Of a stretch of DNA of 64,000 bases, positions 16,428 through 25,459 are shown piece by piece. A program made the position numbers and the translations under genes. The notes under the pieces were generated by a model. That model had not been told where the DNA came from. It did no database searches and worked only from the letters and a program-made list of their open reading frames with translations. The stretch spans positions 1 through 64,000 of the forward strand of contig NZ_PJND01000007.1 in assembly GCF_002846575.1 (NCBI RefSeq). Reading direction: 5' to 3'. Numbering within the stretch: the stretch's first letter is position 1; each line of letters opens with the position of its first letter. Source of the stretch: Flavobacterium lindanitolerans (GTDB taxonomy: Bacteria > Bacteroidota > Bacteroidia > Flavobacteriales > Flavobacteriaceae).

Positions 16428-17696
16428 ATGGAAACCCAAAAAAGAATCATTATTGTAGGAGCCGGATTTGCAGGACTTACCCTTGCTGAAGACCTCGAAA
16501 ATACCGGCTATGAAGTATATTTAATTGACCGTAATAACTATCACCAATTCCAGCCGCTATTATATCAGGTGGCTACAGCAAGACTTGAACCGGCAAGTAT
16601 TTCTTTCCCGCTCCGAAAAGTTTTCCAGCGTTCCAAAAACGTAAAAATCAGAATTGCAGATGTTTTGTCTGTTGAGGCTGATAAAAAATGCCTTAAAACT
16701 TCAATCGGAGATTTTTCTTATGACTATCTGGTACTGGCTTACGGTTGCCGAACCAATTATTTTGGGAACAAGGATTTGGAACATTGTGCCTTTCCTATGA
16801 AATCGGTTCCGGAAGCAATTCAGCTTAGAAACCGCATACTTCAGACATTTGAAGATGCCGTCATTACAAAAAGTCCGGAAGAACTGCAATACATACTCAA
16901 TTTTGTAATTGTAGGCGGCGGACCAACCGGAGTAGAATTAGCCGGAGCTTTGGCAGAAATGAAGAAGAATATTTTGCCTAAGGATTATCCGGATAAGGAT
17001 TTTTCAAAACTTACGGTGTATCTACTGGAAGGTTCTCCTAATGTCTTAAATGCCATGAGCGACGATTCTAAAAAAGCATCCCGGAAATATCTGGAGCAGC
17101 TTGGAGTTATCGTTAAAACCGGCACTGTGGTTGAAAATTATGACGGGCGAACCGTCCGATTGAAAAACGGAGAAACGATAGAAGCCAAAAATGTTATCTG
17201 GGCGGCAGGCGTAACCGGCAATCAAATTGAAGGTATTCCGGAAACCGCCATTACACGAGGCAACCGACTTATTGTTAACCGTTTTAATGAAATAGAAAAC
17301 CTAAAAGATGTTTTTGCTATTGGAGACATTGCCTATATGACTACTCCCAAATATGTAAATGGTCATCCGCAATTGGCAGCAGTAGCAAACGAACAGGCAA
17401 AAGTTCTGGCTAAAAACTTTAAGCTTCTGGCAAAAAACAAGCCTTTAAAAGAATACGAATATCACGATAAAGGTTCCATGGCCACGATTGGAAAAAGGAA
17501 AGCGGTGGTTGACCTGCCAAGCTTTAGCTTTCAGGGACGATTTGCATGGTTTACCTGGATGTTTGTACACTTAATGCTCATTCTGAGTGTAAAAAACAAA
17601 CTTACTATTTTTGTGAATTGGGCTTTTAGCTATTTCAGCAACGACTCAACACTAAGGGTACTCATCAAGCCGGTTACTAAAAAAGTAGACAATTAG
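16428..17696 (+). CDS. ndh: Type II NADH dehydrogenase (NDH-2)
   Basis: A flavoprotein of 422 aa that passes electrons from NADH to quinone without proton pumping. The FAD-binding motif is IIIVGAGFAGLTLAEDL (about residues 7-23). The NAD-binding motif is FVIVGGGPTGVELAGALAEM (about 160-179), and the second FAD contact is FAIGDIAYM (about 301-309). The hydrophobic C-terminal stretch WFTWMFVHLMLILSVKNKLT anchors it to the membrane. The start was moved to ATG 16428. It is followed by a bidirectional terminator. Confidence 0.9.
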   Translation: METQKRIIIVGAGFAGLTLAEDLENTGYEVYLIDRNNYHQFQPLLYQVATARLEPASISFPLRKVFQRSKNVKIRIADVLSVEADKKCLKTSIGDFSYDYLVLAYGCRTNYFGNKDLEHCAFPMKSVPEAIQLRNRILQTFEDAVITKSPEELQYILNFVIVGGGPTGVELAGALAEMKKNILPKDYPDKDFSKLTVYLLEGSPNVLNAMSDDSKKASRKYLEQLGVIVKTGTVVENYDGRTVRLKNGETIEAKNVIWAAGVTGNQIEGIPETAITRGNRLIVNRFNEIENLKDVFAIGDIAYMTTPKYVNGHPQLAAVANEQAKVLAKNFKLLAKNKPLKEYEYHDKGSMATIGKRKAVVDLPSFSFQGRFAWFTWMFVHLMLILSVKNKLTIFVNWAFSYFSNDSTLRVLIKPVTKKVDN

Positions 17697-17713
17697 GAGT
17701 AAAATGTATTTAT

Positions 17714-17757
17714 AAAAAAACAGGGATTAATCATTACGATTTAATCCCTGTTTTTTT
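17714..17757. terminator. Bidirectional intrinsic terminator between ndh and kmo
   Basis: Stem CAGGGATTAA / TTAATCCCTG (17721-17730 and 17741-17750) flanked by seven A and seven T. It can stop both the plus-strand ndh and the minus-strand kmo transcripts. Confidence 0.85.
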
Positions 17758-17778
17758 ATTGGTACGTTGATTACGTAT

Positions 17779-19128
17779 TTATTTGGTTTTTCTGTTTAGC
17801 AGTTCCAAAATTCTTTCTTCTACTTCAGGACTGTCCCATTTTGCTTCGATATTGTCCATTTTCAAAACTTCTTCCATAAGCTGATTTTGGAAATCACCTA
17901 CTTCCAAAGCCTGAGAATAAGGATCCAGACTAAAAGTGACCCTGCTGTATAATGGCAACCATTTGTCAGGATATTTGTCTGAAAATCTTTTTTCTATTTT
18001 TTTCTGAAGCAGGAATTTTTCATCAGCCGTTTTAGAACTCATTTCCATGAAATTTCTATAGGACAATTCAGCTATTGCATCAGCATTTGGTTTTCTGCTT
18101 TGTTCATATTCTTTGAAAATACGTTCCCAATCGTTTCCGAATTGCTCCATAAAGTCATTCAATACGGTTATATCTTCAAAACCTGCATTCATCCCCTGTC
18201 CGTAAAATGGCACGATAGCATGACAGGCATCTCCAATCAGCGCTACCTTGTCACCATAAGTCCACGGATAGCATTTCATAGTTACCAAAGTACTGGTTGG
18301 ATTTTTGAAAAAGTCTTCGGCCAGATTTGGAATAACGTCAACGGTGTCCGGCAGGTTTTTTTCAAAAAAGCTTTCCACCTTTTCCCTGTCCGTAAGTGAT
18401 GCAAAAGAGTTCTCGCCTTCAAATGGCATGAAAAGCGTACAGGTAAAACTTCCGTCCAGATTAGGGAGTGCAATAAGCATATAATCTCCCCGCGGCCAAA
18501 TGTGAAATGAGTTTTTATCCAGCCTGTGCGTTCCATCAGGATTTGGCGGTATGTTTAATTCTTTGTATCCTGTTTGCAGAAATTCCTGGGAATAATCAAA
18601 CATGCTTTGTCGTTGCATTCTATGGCGGATTCTGGAGAAAGCGCCATCAGCACCAAAAACAACATCATATTTTACGGCTTCCCATTCGCCTCTTTCTGTT
18701 TCTCCAATATGCAGTGTGGCATCTGCCAGTGTAACGTCCCAGATTTTCTTTTCAAAGAAAAATTTTGTTCCCACTTCTTCAGCCAAATCAATCATTTTTC
18801 TGTTGAGGGTTCCTCTTGAAATGGAATAGATACTTTCACCTTCCTTGCCATAGGGCTGAAAATTGAGCTTATCCTTTAAATGAATTGCTCTTTTATCCAT
18901 TGGGATAGAAATTGCCCGTACTGCATCTCCTACTCCAACCCCATCAAGAGCTTTCCATCCCCTGTGTGACATGGCTAGATTTATCGAACGTCCGGAAAAT
19001 TGAATTTTTCTAATATCGGGGCTGCGGTCATATACATGAACAGAATGACCTGCTTTTCTAAGGTATATTGCCAAAAGCGAACCCACAAGACCAGAGCCTA
19101 CAATTGCAATATTTAAGGGATTTTGCAT
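17779..19128 (-). CDS. kmo: Kynurenine 3-monooxygenase
   Basis: A 449-aa FAD monooxygenase that hydroxylates kynurenine to 3-hydroxykynurenine in tryptophan degradation. It shows IAIVGSGLVGSLLAIYLRKAG (GxGxxG at about residues 11-16), the internal VVFGADGAFSRIR, and the FAD ribityl motif LIGDACHAIVPFYGQGMNAG (about 310-329). KMO family hallmarks include SGRSINLAMSHRG. Kynureninase, the next enzyme, is encoded at 28424-29704. A perfect -7 box TAAATTTG on the minus strand (19155-19162) lies 27 bp before the start. Confidence 0.92.
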   Translation of the reverse strand: MQNPLNIAIVGSGLVGSLLAIYLRKAGHSVHVYDRSPDIRKIQFSGRSINLAMSHRGWKALDGVGVGDAVRAISIPMDKRAIHLKDKLNFQPYGKEGESIYSISRGTLNRKMIDLAEEVGTKFFFEKKIWDVTLADATLHIGETERGEWEAVKYDVVFGADGAFSRIRHRMQRQSMFDYSQEFLQTGYKELNIPPNPDGTHRLDKNSFHIWPRGDYMLIALPNLDGSFTCTLFMPFEGENSFASLTDREKVESFFEKNLPDTVDVIPNLAEDFFKNPTSTLVTMKCYPWTYGDKVALIGDACHAIVPFYGQGMNAGFEDITVLNDFMEQFGNDWERIFKEYEQSRKPNADAIAELSYRNFMEMSSKTADEKFLLQKKIEKRFSDKYPDKWLPLYSRVTFSLDPYSQALEVGDFQNQLMEEVLKMDNIEAKWDSPEVEERILELLNRKTK

Positions 19129-19154
19129 TAAGTGTAGAATGTAATTAAAGATTT

Positions 19155-19162
19155 CAAATTTA
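19155..19162 (-). promoter_or_regulatory. Probable promoter -7 box of kmo
   Basis: Perfect TAAATTTG on the minus strand, about 27 bp upstream of the kmo ATG; the TTG element is weak. The rest of the 19129-19419 gap is AT-rich with no other gene. Confidence 0.45.
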
Positions 19163-19419
19163 AGGAAATAACATCATAATTATATAAAAACAGGTATTTA
19201 TTTACAATCGTTAAACAAAATAAGGTAAAAATGCAAAATTTAAATATTTAATTCACTTAATTAGTTAATTTACAATAAATTAATTTACCTTTACCTTAAT
19301 TTCCTGAAATAAATATTTAAATACAGAAAATACCACTATCTGTTCCAAATAAAATTTCCCCTATGAATTACAGAACCAATGCTGTAATGAGTTTTATTAT
19401 TAATTTAAATATTGTATCT

Positions 19420-20295
19420 ATGAAAACAAAACTACTTTTTTTCTTTTTGATGTCTTGCGGACTAGCTTCTGCCCAGACTTATTCTTTTAATACGGTAACA
19501 CCTATTCCTGATGGTGTTGGCACAAGCTGTGCTTCGGGCGCAACTAGTATTGGCAACGTAGTAACGACTATCAATGTCCCTCTTACGCCTGCCATTACCG
19601 ACCCTACAAAGGTTACAATCAACCTGGACCTGGTTCATACCTGGCTGGGCGATGTTGTTGCCAAATTAGGAACTCCAAGTGGTGCGTCCTGCGCTCTGAT
19701 TAAAAGGATGGGAGCCACATCTGACACCAGTTGTGGCGATAGTTCTGATTTTGCATCCGGCAATATCCTGAGCTTTAATGCGGCCAATACGACAACCATT
19801 AATGTTGCCACTCCTGGCTCAACCCAGAGTATCCCTGCAGGTTCCTATGCTCCAACAGCCGGCACATCTACGTTTCCTACAGACATTCCCTTATGCAACC
19901 TGAGCACCTTCTTAAATGGTGTGGTAGTAAACGGTAACTGGACAATGACTTTATATGACAATGGTGAAGAAGATACGGGAAGCCTGAACTCATGGCAGAT
20001 TATTTTCAGCACCGGTTTTGATTTGGACACTCAGGATTTCCTTTTCACTAAAAGAATTTCTGTATTAGGAAATCCGTTTACTGAAAATTTAAACCTAAAA
20101 CTGAATGAGCCTGGTGATACTGTATTGCGTATTTATTCTATTGACGGTAGAGAAGTTTTCACTAAATCCTATGCAGCTAATGATGTTTCTCAAAATATCA
20201 CTATCGATTCTTCATCATGGCAGCAAGGGATTTATCTTTTAGTTCCTGAAGTTGAAGGACGCAAGCTTAATGCAATCAAACTGGCAAAAAAATAA
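19420..20295 (+). CDS. T9SS cargo protein with proprotein-convertase P-like domain
   Basis: About 291 aa from the ATG at 19420, which gives a clean signal peptide (MKTKLLFFFLMSCGLASAQ). Residues about 25-205 form a P/homoB-like beta domain, with VTINLDLVHTWLGDVVAKL and NGNWTMTLYDNGEEDTGSL (a typical ending: GxWxLxxxDxxxxDxGxLxxW). The C-terminal 75 residues form a type A sorting domain (VLGNPFTENLNLKL to GIYLLVPE) that directs secretion by T9SS and attachment at the cell surface. There is no protease domain, so the P domain stands alone. Confidence 0.85.
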   Translation: MKTKLLFFFLMSCGLASAQTYSFNTVTPIPDGVGTSCASGATSIGNVVTTINVPLTPAITDPTKVTINLDLVHTWLGDVVAKLGTPSGASCALIKRMGATSDTSCGDSSDFASGNILSFNAANTTTINVATPGSTQSIPAGSYAPTAGTSTFPTDIPLCNLSTFLNGVVVNGNWTMTLYDNGEEDTGSLNSWQIIFSTGFDLDTQDFLFTKRISVLGNPFTENLNLKLNEPGDTVLRIYSIDGREVFTKSYAANDVSQNITIDSSSWQQGIYLLVPEVEGRKLNAIKLAKK

Positions 20296-20320
20296 TCCCT
20301 CCGTTTTTCCCAAAAAAAAG

Positions 20321-20360
20321 AAATCCTGTAGCAATTTATGCTGCAGGATTTTTATTTTTG
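20321..20360 (+). terminator. Intrinsic terminator after the P-domain protein
   Basis: A 13-bp stem AAATCCTGTAGCA / TGCTGCAGGATTT (20321-20333 and 20339-20351) with one wobble, loop ATTTA and a T tract. Confidence 0.8.
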
Positions 20361-20393
20361 ACTTCTGTATCTTCGGATTCGGCTGACCATTTT

Positions 20394-21890
20394 TTACTTT
20401 GTCTCAATATCTATAATCTTTTCTCCATATTTACCGAGATAGTATTTTACTAAGACTTCATAAAGATTGCCACCAACATCGGAATTGGTAAAAATCAGCA
20501 ACGCCTGTTTTGTTTTTGGCAGGATGAATGCCATTGTCCTAACCCCTAAATCAGCACCACCATGTGCCAGGGCATATTTTCCATTTTCCAAATCATAGAT
20601 TTCAAAACCCAATCCAAAGTGTTTGCTCTTTTCGCTTGCCGTTTGCGGAGTTACCATTTCATTAAAAACCGATTCTTTCACTAATTCACCATTCATTACA
20701 CCTGCCAGAAATTTACCGTAATCTTCAACAGTAGTCAGCAAATTATCTGCAGCATTGGGCGAATTGTGTTTTTCAATCGCATAGGATTTTAGTTCCATAT
20801 CATAACCTAAGGCATATCTTGATTCGTCCATATTTTTATTCCAAACATAACTCGTTTCATCCATTTTCAAAGGTTGGAAAATCAATTCAGATGCCAGCTG
20901 TTGCAGGCTTTTATGGAACTTATTTTCTAAAGCTCTACGCAAATATTCAAATCCCTCGCCGGAATATTGGTAACCGTTTCCGGGTTCAAACAGAAAACTT
21001 AGTTTTTTATCCGCATTCATCCATCGCCAATTCGGGAATCCGGTTTGATGGCTTAGGACATGCCGGGTTGTGATTTTTTTACTTTTCGGGTCTTTGGTTA
21101 TATCCGGGTCTGTCCAATAATTGTAAATGGGCTTATCTAAATCCCATTTTCCTAAACTGACCAATTTTAGCGCTACCATTGCGGTTACAGGCTTGGTTAG
21201 TGATGCTACGTTAAAAATGGTATTATAAGGCGCCGGAACTCCGGGTTTGATTTCTCCAAAAACCTTTAGCTGTTGCAGCTCCCCATTTTTGATTATCCCG
21301 AGACCTAATACTGGCACTTTGTTGTTTTTTAGCCATTTTTCAACAGCTATATCATCATCAAATACCGGGGTGGCTGCTGATTCCAATTGTTTTGTAACGT
21401 GTTCATAGCTGTAGGATTTTACGAGTTTCCATTCACCATTTTCCAAAAGCCAGAGGTGGCTGAATCGGGCCGAGCTACCAAATTTTTCTGGCTGCTCGGT
21501 TTCTTTTTCAAAAAACTGATGTATTCCTGTCTGGAGTGCACCATATAATTCCCCTCCATTTGACTTTTCATACAGTGCATAAATTTCTGTACTCACCGGA
21601 AGCAACTCTCTCCGCGCCTGATAATTTTTCGGATTGCGGCACAAACCGCCTTTAAAGTCTTTTAGAAATTTCTTTTTATCAGATATGCCATCAATGTCAT
21701 GAAAGAATTCTAATTTTTCACTCATCAGGTTTTCAAATTGCGAAACATCGCAGGTATTAAATCCTATGTTGAACAGCAGACTGTCTTTGGACATAATAGT
21801 TTTATATAACTCACTTGTCTTTTCAACCTGCGCCTTTCCTTGCAAAAGGGCAAAGAGTAAAAAGAATGTAAAATAGCCAGATTTATTCAT
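20394..21890 (-). CDS. Secreted class C beta-lactamase-fold serine hydrolase with N-terminal SnoaL/NTF2-like domain
   Basis: About 498 aa from ATG 21890; the longer frame starts at a TTG in front of the signal peptide (MNKSGYFTFFLLFALLQGKAQ, quoted in part). Residues about 25-160 look like a SnoaL/DUF4440 NTF2-like domain (FNTCDVSQFENLMSEKLEFFHD, WLLENGEWKLVKSYSYEH). The rest is a beta-lactamase-family hydrolase: the nucleophile is in ASLTKPVTAM (SxxK), the second motif is YSGEGFEYL and the third is HGGADLG. The protein is probably periplasmic or surface esterase/peptidase-like, not a resistance determinant. Confidence 0.82.
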   Translation of the reverse strand: MNKSGYFTFFLLFALLQGKAQVEKTSELYKTIMSKDSLLFNIGFNTCDVSQFENLMSEKLEFFHDIDGISDKKKFLKDFKGGLCRNPKNYQARRELLPVSTEIYALYEKSNGGELYGALQTGIHQFFEKETEQPEKFGSSARFSHLWLLENGEWKLVKSYSYEHVTKQLESAATPVFDDDIAVEKWLKNNKVPVLGLGIIKNGELQQLKVFGEIKPGVPAPYNTIFNVASLTKPVTAMVALKLVSLGKWDLDKPIYNYWTDPDITKDPKSKKITTRHVLSHQTGFPNWRWMNADKKLSFLFEPGNGYQYSGEGFEYLRRALENKFHKSLQQLASELIFQPLKMDETSYVWNKNMDESRYALGYDMELKSYAIEKHNSPNAADNLLTTVEDYGKFLAGVMNGELVKESVFNEMVTPQTASEKSKHFGLGFEIYDLENGKYALAHGGADLGVRTMAFILPKTKQALLIFTNSDVGGNLYEVLVKYYLGKYGEKIIDIETK

Positions 21891-21978
21891 TGCCGTAATT
21901 TTTCGCAAAGGTTGGGCATTATCGTTTTATATACCTAAAAATCAACCCGACAAAAACCCGACAATGTACCTGACAAGA

Positions 21979-22548
21979 TTATATTATATTGAATTTCAAC
22001 CGATAGTACAGCTTCTTTTTCTTATCTATTTCTGCCACATTACGCAGTATGATAAATACATTTGACAGCACAATTGCAATCATTAGTACCAAAGTGAATT
22101 TCCTTCCGAGTTTCAGAAATATGCCAAGCATAAAAACGACAGGCGCTAAAATGGTCCAAAGAATCTGGACGGAAACGATTTGTTTGACAAGCTGGTTTTT
22201 CTGTTTTAAAACGGCTGCCAGAATTAAAGGAGCAATAATATTCAAAGGAGGAAGCACCGCAAAAAGTAGGGAAGAAAGATTTATTAATTTGATTTTGGAG
22301 TAGTCAATAGCAGGTTCCTGAGAACTGATTATTTTTTCGCTTTCGACTGTTGTTTCAGTTTTTATGCTTTTATCCGATAAATCGCTTTCGCGCACATCTA
22401 AAACTTTTGCCAGCGTTTTGAGCGTATAACCTTTTGGTTGTGTTCCGGCTTCAATACGTTGTATGGTCCTGACAGAAATTCCCGATTTTTCAGAAAGTTC
22501 TTCCTGGGTTAGGTTTTGCTGTTCACGTAGGAGTTTTAGGTTTGGCAT
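21979..22548 (-). CDS. Membrane-anchored XRE-type transcriptional regulator
   Basis: About 189 aa from ATG 22548 (a TTG two codons earlier is also possible). Residues 1-60 are a Cro/C1 helix-turn-helix (LREQQNLTQEELSEKSGISVRTIQRIEAG, recognisable by TQEELSEKSGISVRTIQRIE). After a linker, three hydrophobic segments (about 95-115, 122-145 and 150-172) form a membrane domain. This architecture is common in Bacteroidota; the signal and targets are unknown. Confidence 0.8.
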   Translation of the reverse strand: MPNLKLLREQQNLTQEELSEKSGISVRTIQRIEAGTQPKGYTLKTLAKVLDVRESDLSDKSIKTETTVESEKIISSQEPAIDYSKIKLINLSSLLFAVLPPLNIIAPLILAAVLKQKNQLVKQIVSVQILWTILAPVVFMLGIFLKLGRKFTLVLMIAIVLSNVFIILRNVAEIDKKKKLYYRLKFNII

Positions 22549-22578
22549 TTCCAATTCTTTCTGTTTGCTTTCTCTAAA

Positions 22579-22998
22579 TTATATAGGTTTTAAATACATT
22601 TCAACACTTTGAACAAATCTACCCGCTTCTTCATCAATAACTGGCAGATAATGAACTTGCTTAGAATTGATAATTTTTGCAATTCCTATTAATTTGCCTT
22701 CCGAAAAAATTTTTATTTTCTTATTCTTGCTGTCATAACTCCATTTAAGTATACTTCCATCTTTTATGGAACCATCAATAAATGTATAATCTCTTTTAAA
22801 TTCTGCGTCAAAACTATTCGGATGAGTCTCCACTTTTTGTCCATTTACTAAAATTTGTTCCACAGTCCATTTTCGACATAAAAAATCCAGCAGTTTGTTA
22901 TCTTTCTGTACTTCTTGCGAATACAAAGTAAACTGACTAAGTATTATAATGCTCAAATAAAATCTAAAGCAACTATTTTTTACAATATTTATTTTCAT
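22579..22998 (-). CDS. Secreted lipocalin-like protein
   Basis: A 139-aa protein with a signal peptide (about residues 1-27, ending YSQ) and a small all-beta domain. LLDFLCRKWTVEQILVNGQKV followed by ILKWSYDSKNKKIKIF resembles the lipocalin-like/DUF5004 group of Bacteroidota exported proteins. It sits 24 bp upstream of the XRE regulator on the same strand and may be cotranscribed. The family assignment is tentative. Confidence 0.55.
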   Translation of the reverse strand: MKINIVKNSCFRFYLSIIILSQFTLYSQEVQKDNKLLDFLCRKWTVEQILVNGQKVETHPNSFDAEFKRDYTFIDGSIKDGSILKWSYDSKNKKIKIFSEGKLIGIAKIINSKQVHYLPVIDEEAGRFVQSVEMYLKPI

Positions 22999-23098
22999 TT
23001 TTGTCTAAAATTGATTTGATAAGATTGCATCTGTGTTATTTTAAACCTGATGCAATCTACATACCTTTTATGGTTTCTCATAAAAAAATAAAATCTTT

Positions 23099-23785
23099 CT
23101 ATCCAAATATCCTATCCTTACCCATCATGTCCCTCACATTTTCAATATGCTGCCATTGAACTTCCGGACTTTCTCCATTGTTCACGGCTTCCTGCAACAC
23201 TTTTACCACTTCATGCTTATTGGTGTATTGCGCGGGTTCGTTGTTTGCGATGATAATTCTCATGGCTTCAATTACCCGTTCCGGCTTTACTAAAAAAGTT
23301 CCTTTAGGTACAAAACTGACATCTTTTACTATACAGTCACCATAGAATACGATTATGGAATAAAAAGGTATGTTGTCAAATTGCTTGAGTGTTTTTCTTA
23401 AATCCGAAATATGCTTATTATTTTGCATGATGGGATTATCAAATTTGTATTTCTTTTGCCCGTTTGCTAATATCTGGAGCCATTGAGACTGGTAACCCGT
23501 ACCGAAAATCCAGCCATTGTAATCGTGTACTTCAAAGACAATTATTCCCACTTTGGTCGCCACTACCAAATCAATCTGAGAAAAATTCCCATTGTGTTTT
23601 TTCACATACAGGTCGTGAAAAATAGTCTGTTCCGGTATTCCGGAATGTTTGAGTATGGAAACTAAATTTCTTTCAGCTCTTGTCCCTCTTTTAGGTTCCG
23701 AACTGATTTCAAATGATTTTCTGTCTTTTTTTATAAAGGCTATAAAAAAGACTATGATGAAAAATATGACTATCCCAATTTCCAT
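23099..23785 (-). CDS. NERD-domain membrane protein
   Basis: About 228 aa from ATG 23785; an upstream ATG at 23812 is also possible. One N-terminal membrane helix (about residues 2-20) precedes a nuclease-related (NERD) domain. Its typical elements are RGTRAERNLVSIL, FHDLYVKKHNGNFSQIDLVV (with the QIDxVV core) and GIIVFEVHDYNGWIFG. In canonical NERD proteins the last block reads VEVKNYxGxI; here Lys is replaced by His (FEVHDY), so nuclease activity is doubtful. A perfect -7 box TATGTTTG lies at 23844-23851 on the minus strand. Confidence 0.8.
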   Translation of the reverse strand: MEIGIVIFFIIVFFIAFIKKDRKSFEISSEPKRGTRAERNLVSILKHSGIPEQTIFHDLYVKKHNGNFSQIDLVVATKVGIIVFEVHDYNGWIFGTGYQSQWLQILANGQKKYKFDNPIMQNNKHISDLRKTLKQFDNIPFYSIIVFYGDCIVKDVSFVPKGTFLVKPERVIEAMRIIIANNEPAQYTNKHEVVKVLQEAVNNGESPEVQWQHIENVRDMMGKDRIFG

Positions 23786-23843
23786 AAACAATTCATTTTC
23801 AACTACAAACATTTACAAACACTTGTAAATACTTGTTTCCAAA

Positions 23844-23851
23844 CAAACATA
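23844..23851 (-). promoter_or_regulatory. Probable promoter -7 box of the NERD protein gene
   Basis: TATGTTTG on the minus strand, 32 bp before the upstream ATG at 23812; the upstream element is only a 2/3 match to TTG. Confidence 0.4.
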
Positions 23852-23945
23852 TAAGGAATTGATTTTACTTCATTACGACTTTCCACAAAAGCGATTAAAT
23901 TTGGTAAGATATGTGCGTAAAAAGTCAATATCTAATTGTACTCAA

Positions 23946-23987
23946 TAAAAAAACCTCCCGAAGCTCAAAAATAGCTCCAGGAGGTTG
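23946..23987 (-). terminator. Intrinsic terminator after the META-domain protein
   Basis: Stem AACCTCC / GGAGGTT with an inner AGCT / AGCT pair and a small internal loop; on the minus strand it runs into seven T. Confidence 0.75.
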
Positions 23988-24013
23988 TTGTGCTTTGTTG
24001 CAAAAAGGATTTG

Positions 24014-24733
24014 TTATTCCAGTGGCGACATTCCAAACATCAATACCAATTTATCTCCCTGGTATAGGTTTAGGGTTTGGTCTGCAATGTCATATCTGAA
24101 AGTAGTATCGGTTAGCATTTTTAATAAAGTTCCTTCCAGTTTGTTTTTGTTTTCATCCGGGCACGCCATTAGTGTGCTGGCAATTTTTGAGAAAGAGATT
24201 TTGTCTTTTGTCAATTCAAAACCTCCGGAAATTCTGTTACATCCTGCAGAACCTCCCATTCTTTTACCATCGGCCTGGAAAACAAGGTAAGCAGAAGATG
24301 CCGGCGGTGTAACACCATTCATCTGAATCAGATTCCATTTGTGTTTAACGATAAAAGCCAGTTCGGTAGCTGCTTCATTTGTTATTTTTTCTTTTTTGAT
24401 GATTTTTTTCAATTTGTAGGTATAGGCACTGGCATCTGCCGGAATATTTTTTCTTTTGGTTCTCTTCACGTCAATTACATATCGGTAACCCGGAGTGTAC
24501 TCAAATCCTTCGATTTGGTCGTAAAAAAATTCCCAGTCTTTACTCTTTTTATATTTTACCTGATAGCAGTTTTGAGGAGCAACACCCGTGCATCTTGCCA
24601 ATTCTTCTTTGATTGTCATTCGTATTTTATCTGCTTTTGCCTGTGTTGAAAGCAAGGTAAAACCAAGCAATAGCAATAGCATTTTTAAAGAGAAAATCTG
24701 TTTCATTCTGTTTGAGCTTTTAAATGTTTTCAT
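24014..24733 (-). CDS. Exported DUF4377 plus META (HslJ-like) domain protein
   Basis: A 239-aa exported protein. The signal peptide is around residues 10-34 (a second ATG at 24706 gives a shorter, cleaner leader). DUF4377 covers about 35-120 (GVAPQNCYQVKYKKSKDWEFFYDQIEGF, seen in QNCYQVKY and WEFFYDQIEGFEYTPGYRY). A META domain covers about 128-238 (KWNLIQMNG, GGSAGCNRISGGFEL, ACPDENKNKLEGTLLKML). The META family includes heat-shock protein HslJ; the function is not established. Confidence 0.82.
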   Translation of the reverse strand: MKTFKSSNRMKQIFSLKMLLLLLGFTLLSTQAKADKIRMTIKEELARCTGVAPQNCYQVKYKKSKDWEFFYDQIEGFEYTPGYRYVIDVKRTKRKNIPADASAYTYKLKKIIKKEKITNEAATELAFIVKHKWNLIQMNGVTPPASSAYLVFQADGKRMGGSAGCNRISGGFELTKDKISFSKIASTLMACPDENKNKLEGTLLKMLTDTTFRYDIADQTLNLYQGDKLVLMFGMSPLE

Positions 24734-24855
24734 AACTGTTTATATTATTTTGCAACACATCAGACAAACTTCATGCCGTAATTTCACAATTAACAAAAAA
24801 TAATCACTTTAACTTTTTCTTATCAGTGCTTTATAACTTCTCTTAAAATCAAAAT

Positions 24856-25410
24856 TTAGAGTCCGGTAGTCTGTAAAACTCTTTGTGCCTGTTGGATATG
24901 TCTTTCATTATGATAAATAAGAAACCGGAATGTGTCACCTAATTTTAACTTAATCAAATTTGAGATACTGATACTGGTTTTGGTTTTGTTAAGGCTCACT
25001 TTTTCAGCATCTGCAAGCAAAGCAAGCAGTTTGTTTTGCTGACTTATGAATATTTGGAGTACGTTCCCATCTAATTTACTGTGAATAGGATTCATATTTT
25101 TAAAAGTCTTCATCCTGTTCAGCTTTACTTTCGGGAGCATGCTTTCTGCGAAATGATTCCCTAATAGCCCGCTTTTAAATTGTGGTTCTGGCCCGGAATG
25201 GGATGCATTGATTCGTTTTTCAATTTCAGGCAGGTAGAATTTGCCATATCGATTGAGGTGTTCGATACATTCAAGAACGCTCCAGCTATCTGGCGTTAGC
25301 CTGGCATTTAGTGATTTTTCCGATTGTTTTTCAAGTGATTCGGCATATTGTATATGTCTTTTTACCTGTGTAGTGAGTTGCTGCAGCAGTTGGGATGTTT
25401 CAATCTTCAT
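24856..25410 (-). CDS. DinB-superfamily protein
   Basis: A 184-aa four-helix-bundle protein. Conserved elements are WSVLECIEHLNRYGKFYLPEI (about residues 43-63) and the C-terminal FLIYHNERHIQQAQRVL, whose histidines would form the DinB/YfiT metal site together with the His of ECIEHL. Members act as metal-dependent thiol transferases or hydrolases; the substrate is unknown here. It lies 49 bp downstream of the Crp/Fnr-like gene. Confidence 0.78.
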   Translation of the reverse strand: MKIETSQLLQQLTTQVKRHIQYAESLEKQSEKSLNARLTPDSWSVLECIEHLNRYGKFYLPEIEKRINASHSGPEPQFKSGLLGNHFAESMLPKVKLNRMKTFKNMNPIHSKLDGNVLQIFISQQNKLLALLADAEKVSLNKTKTSISISNLIKLKLGDTFRFLIYHNERHIQQAQRVLQTTGL

Positions 25411-25459
25411 TTTTTAGGACAAAGTTCTTAGGTACCAGAAAAAAAATTCTTGATTGAAC

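Noticed and set aside
20394..21890. Beta-lactamase resistance gene
   Set aside because: It has the SxxK fold motif but a YSG/HGG pattern and a fused NTF2-like domain, typical of housekeeping serine hydrolases; nothing points to antibiotic hydrolysis.
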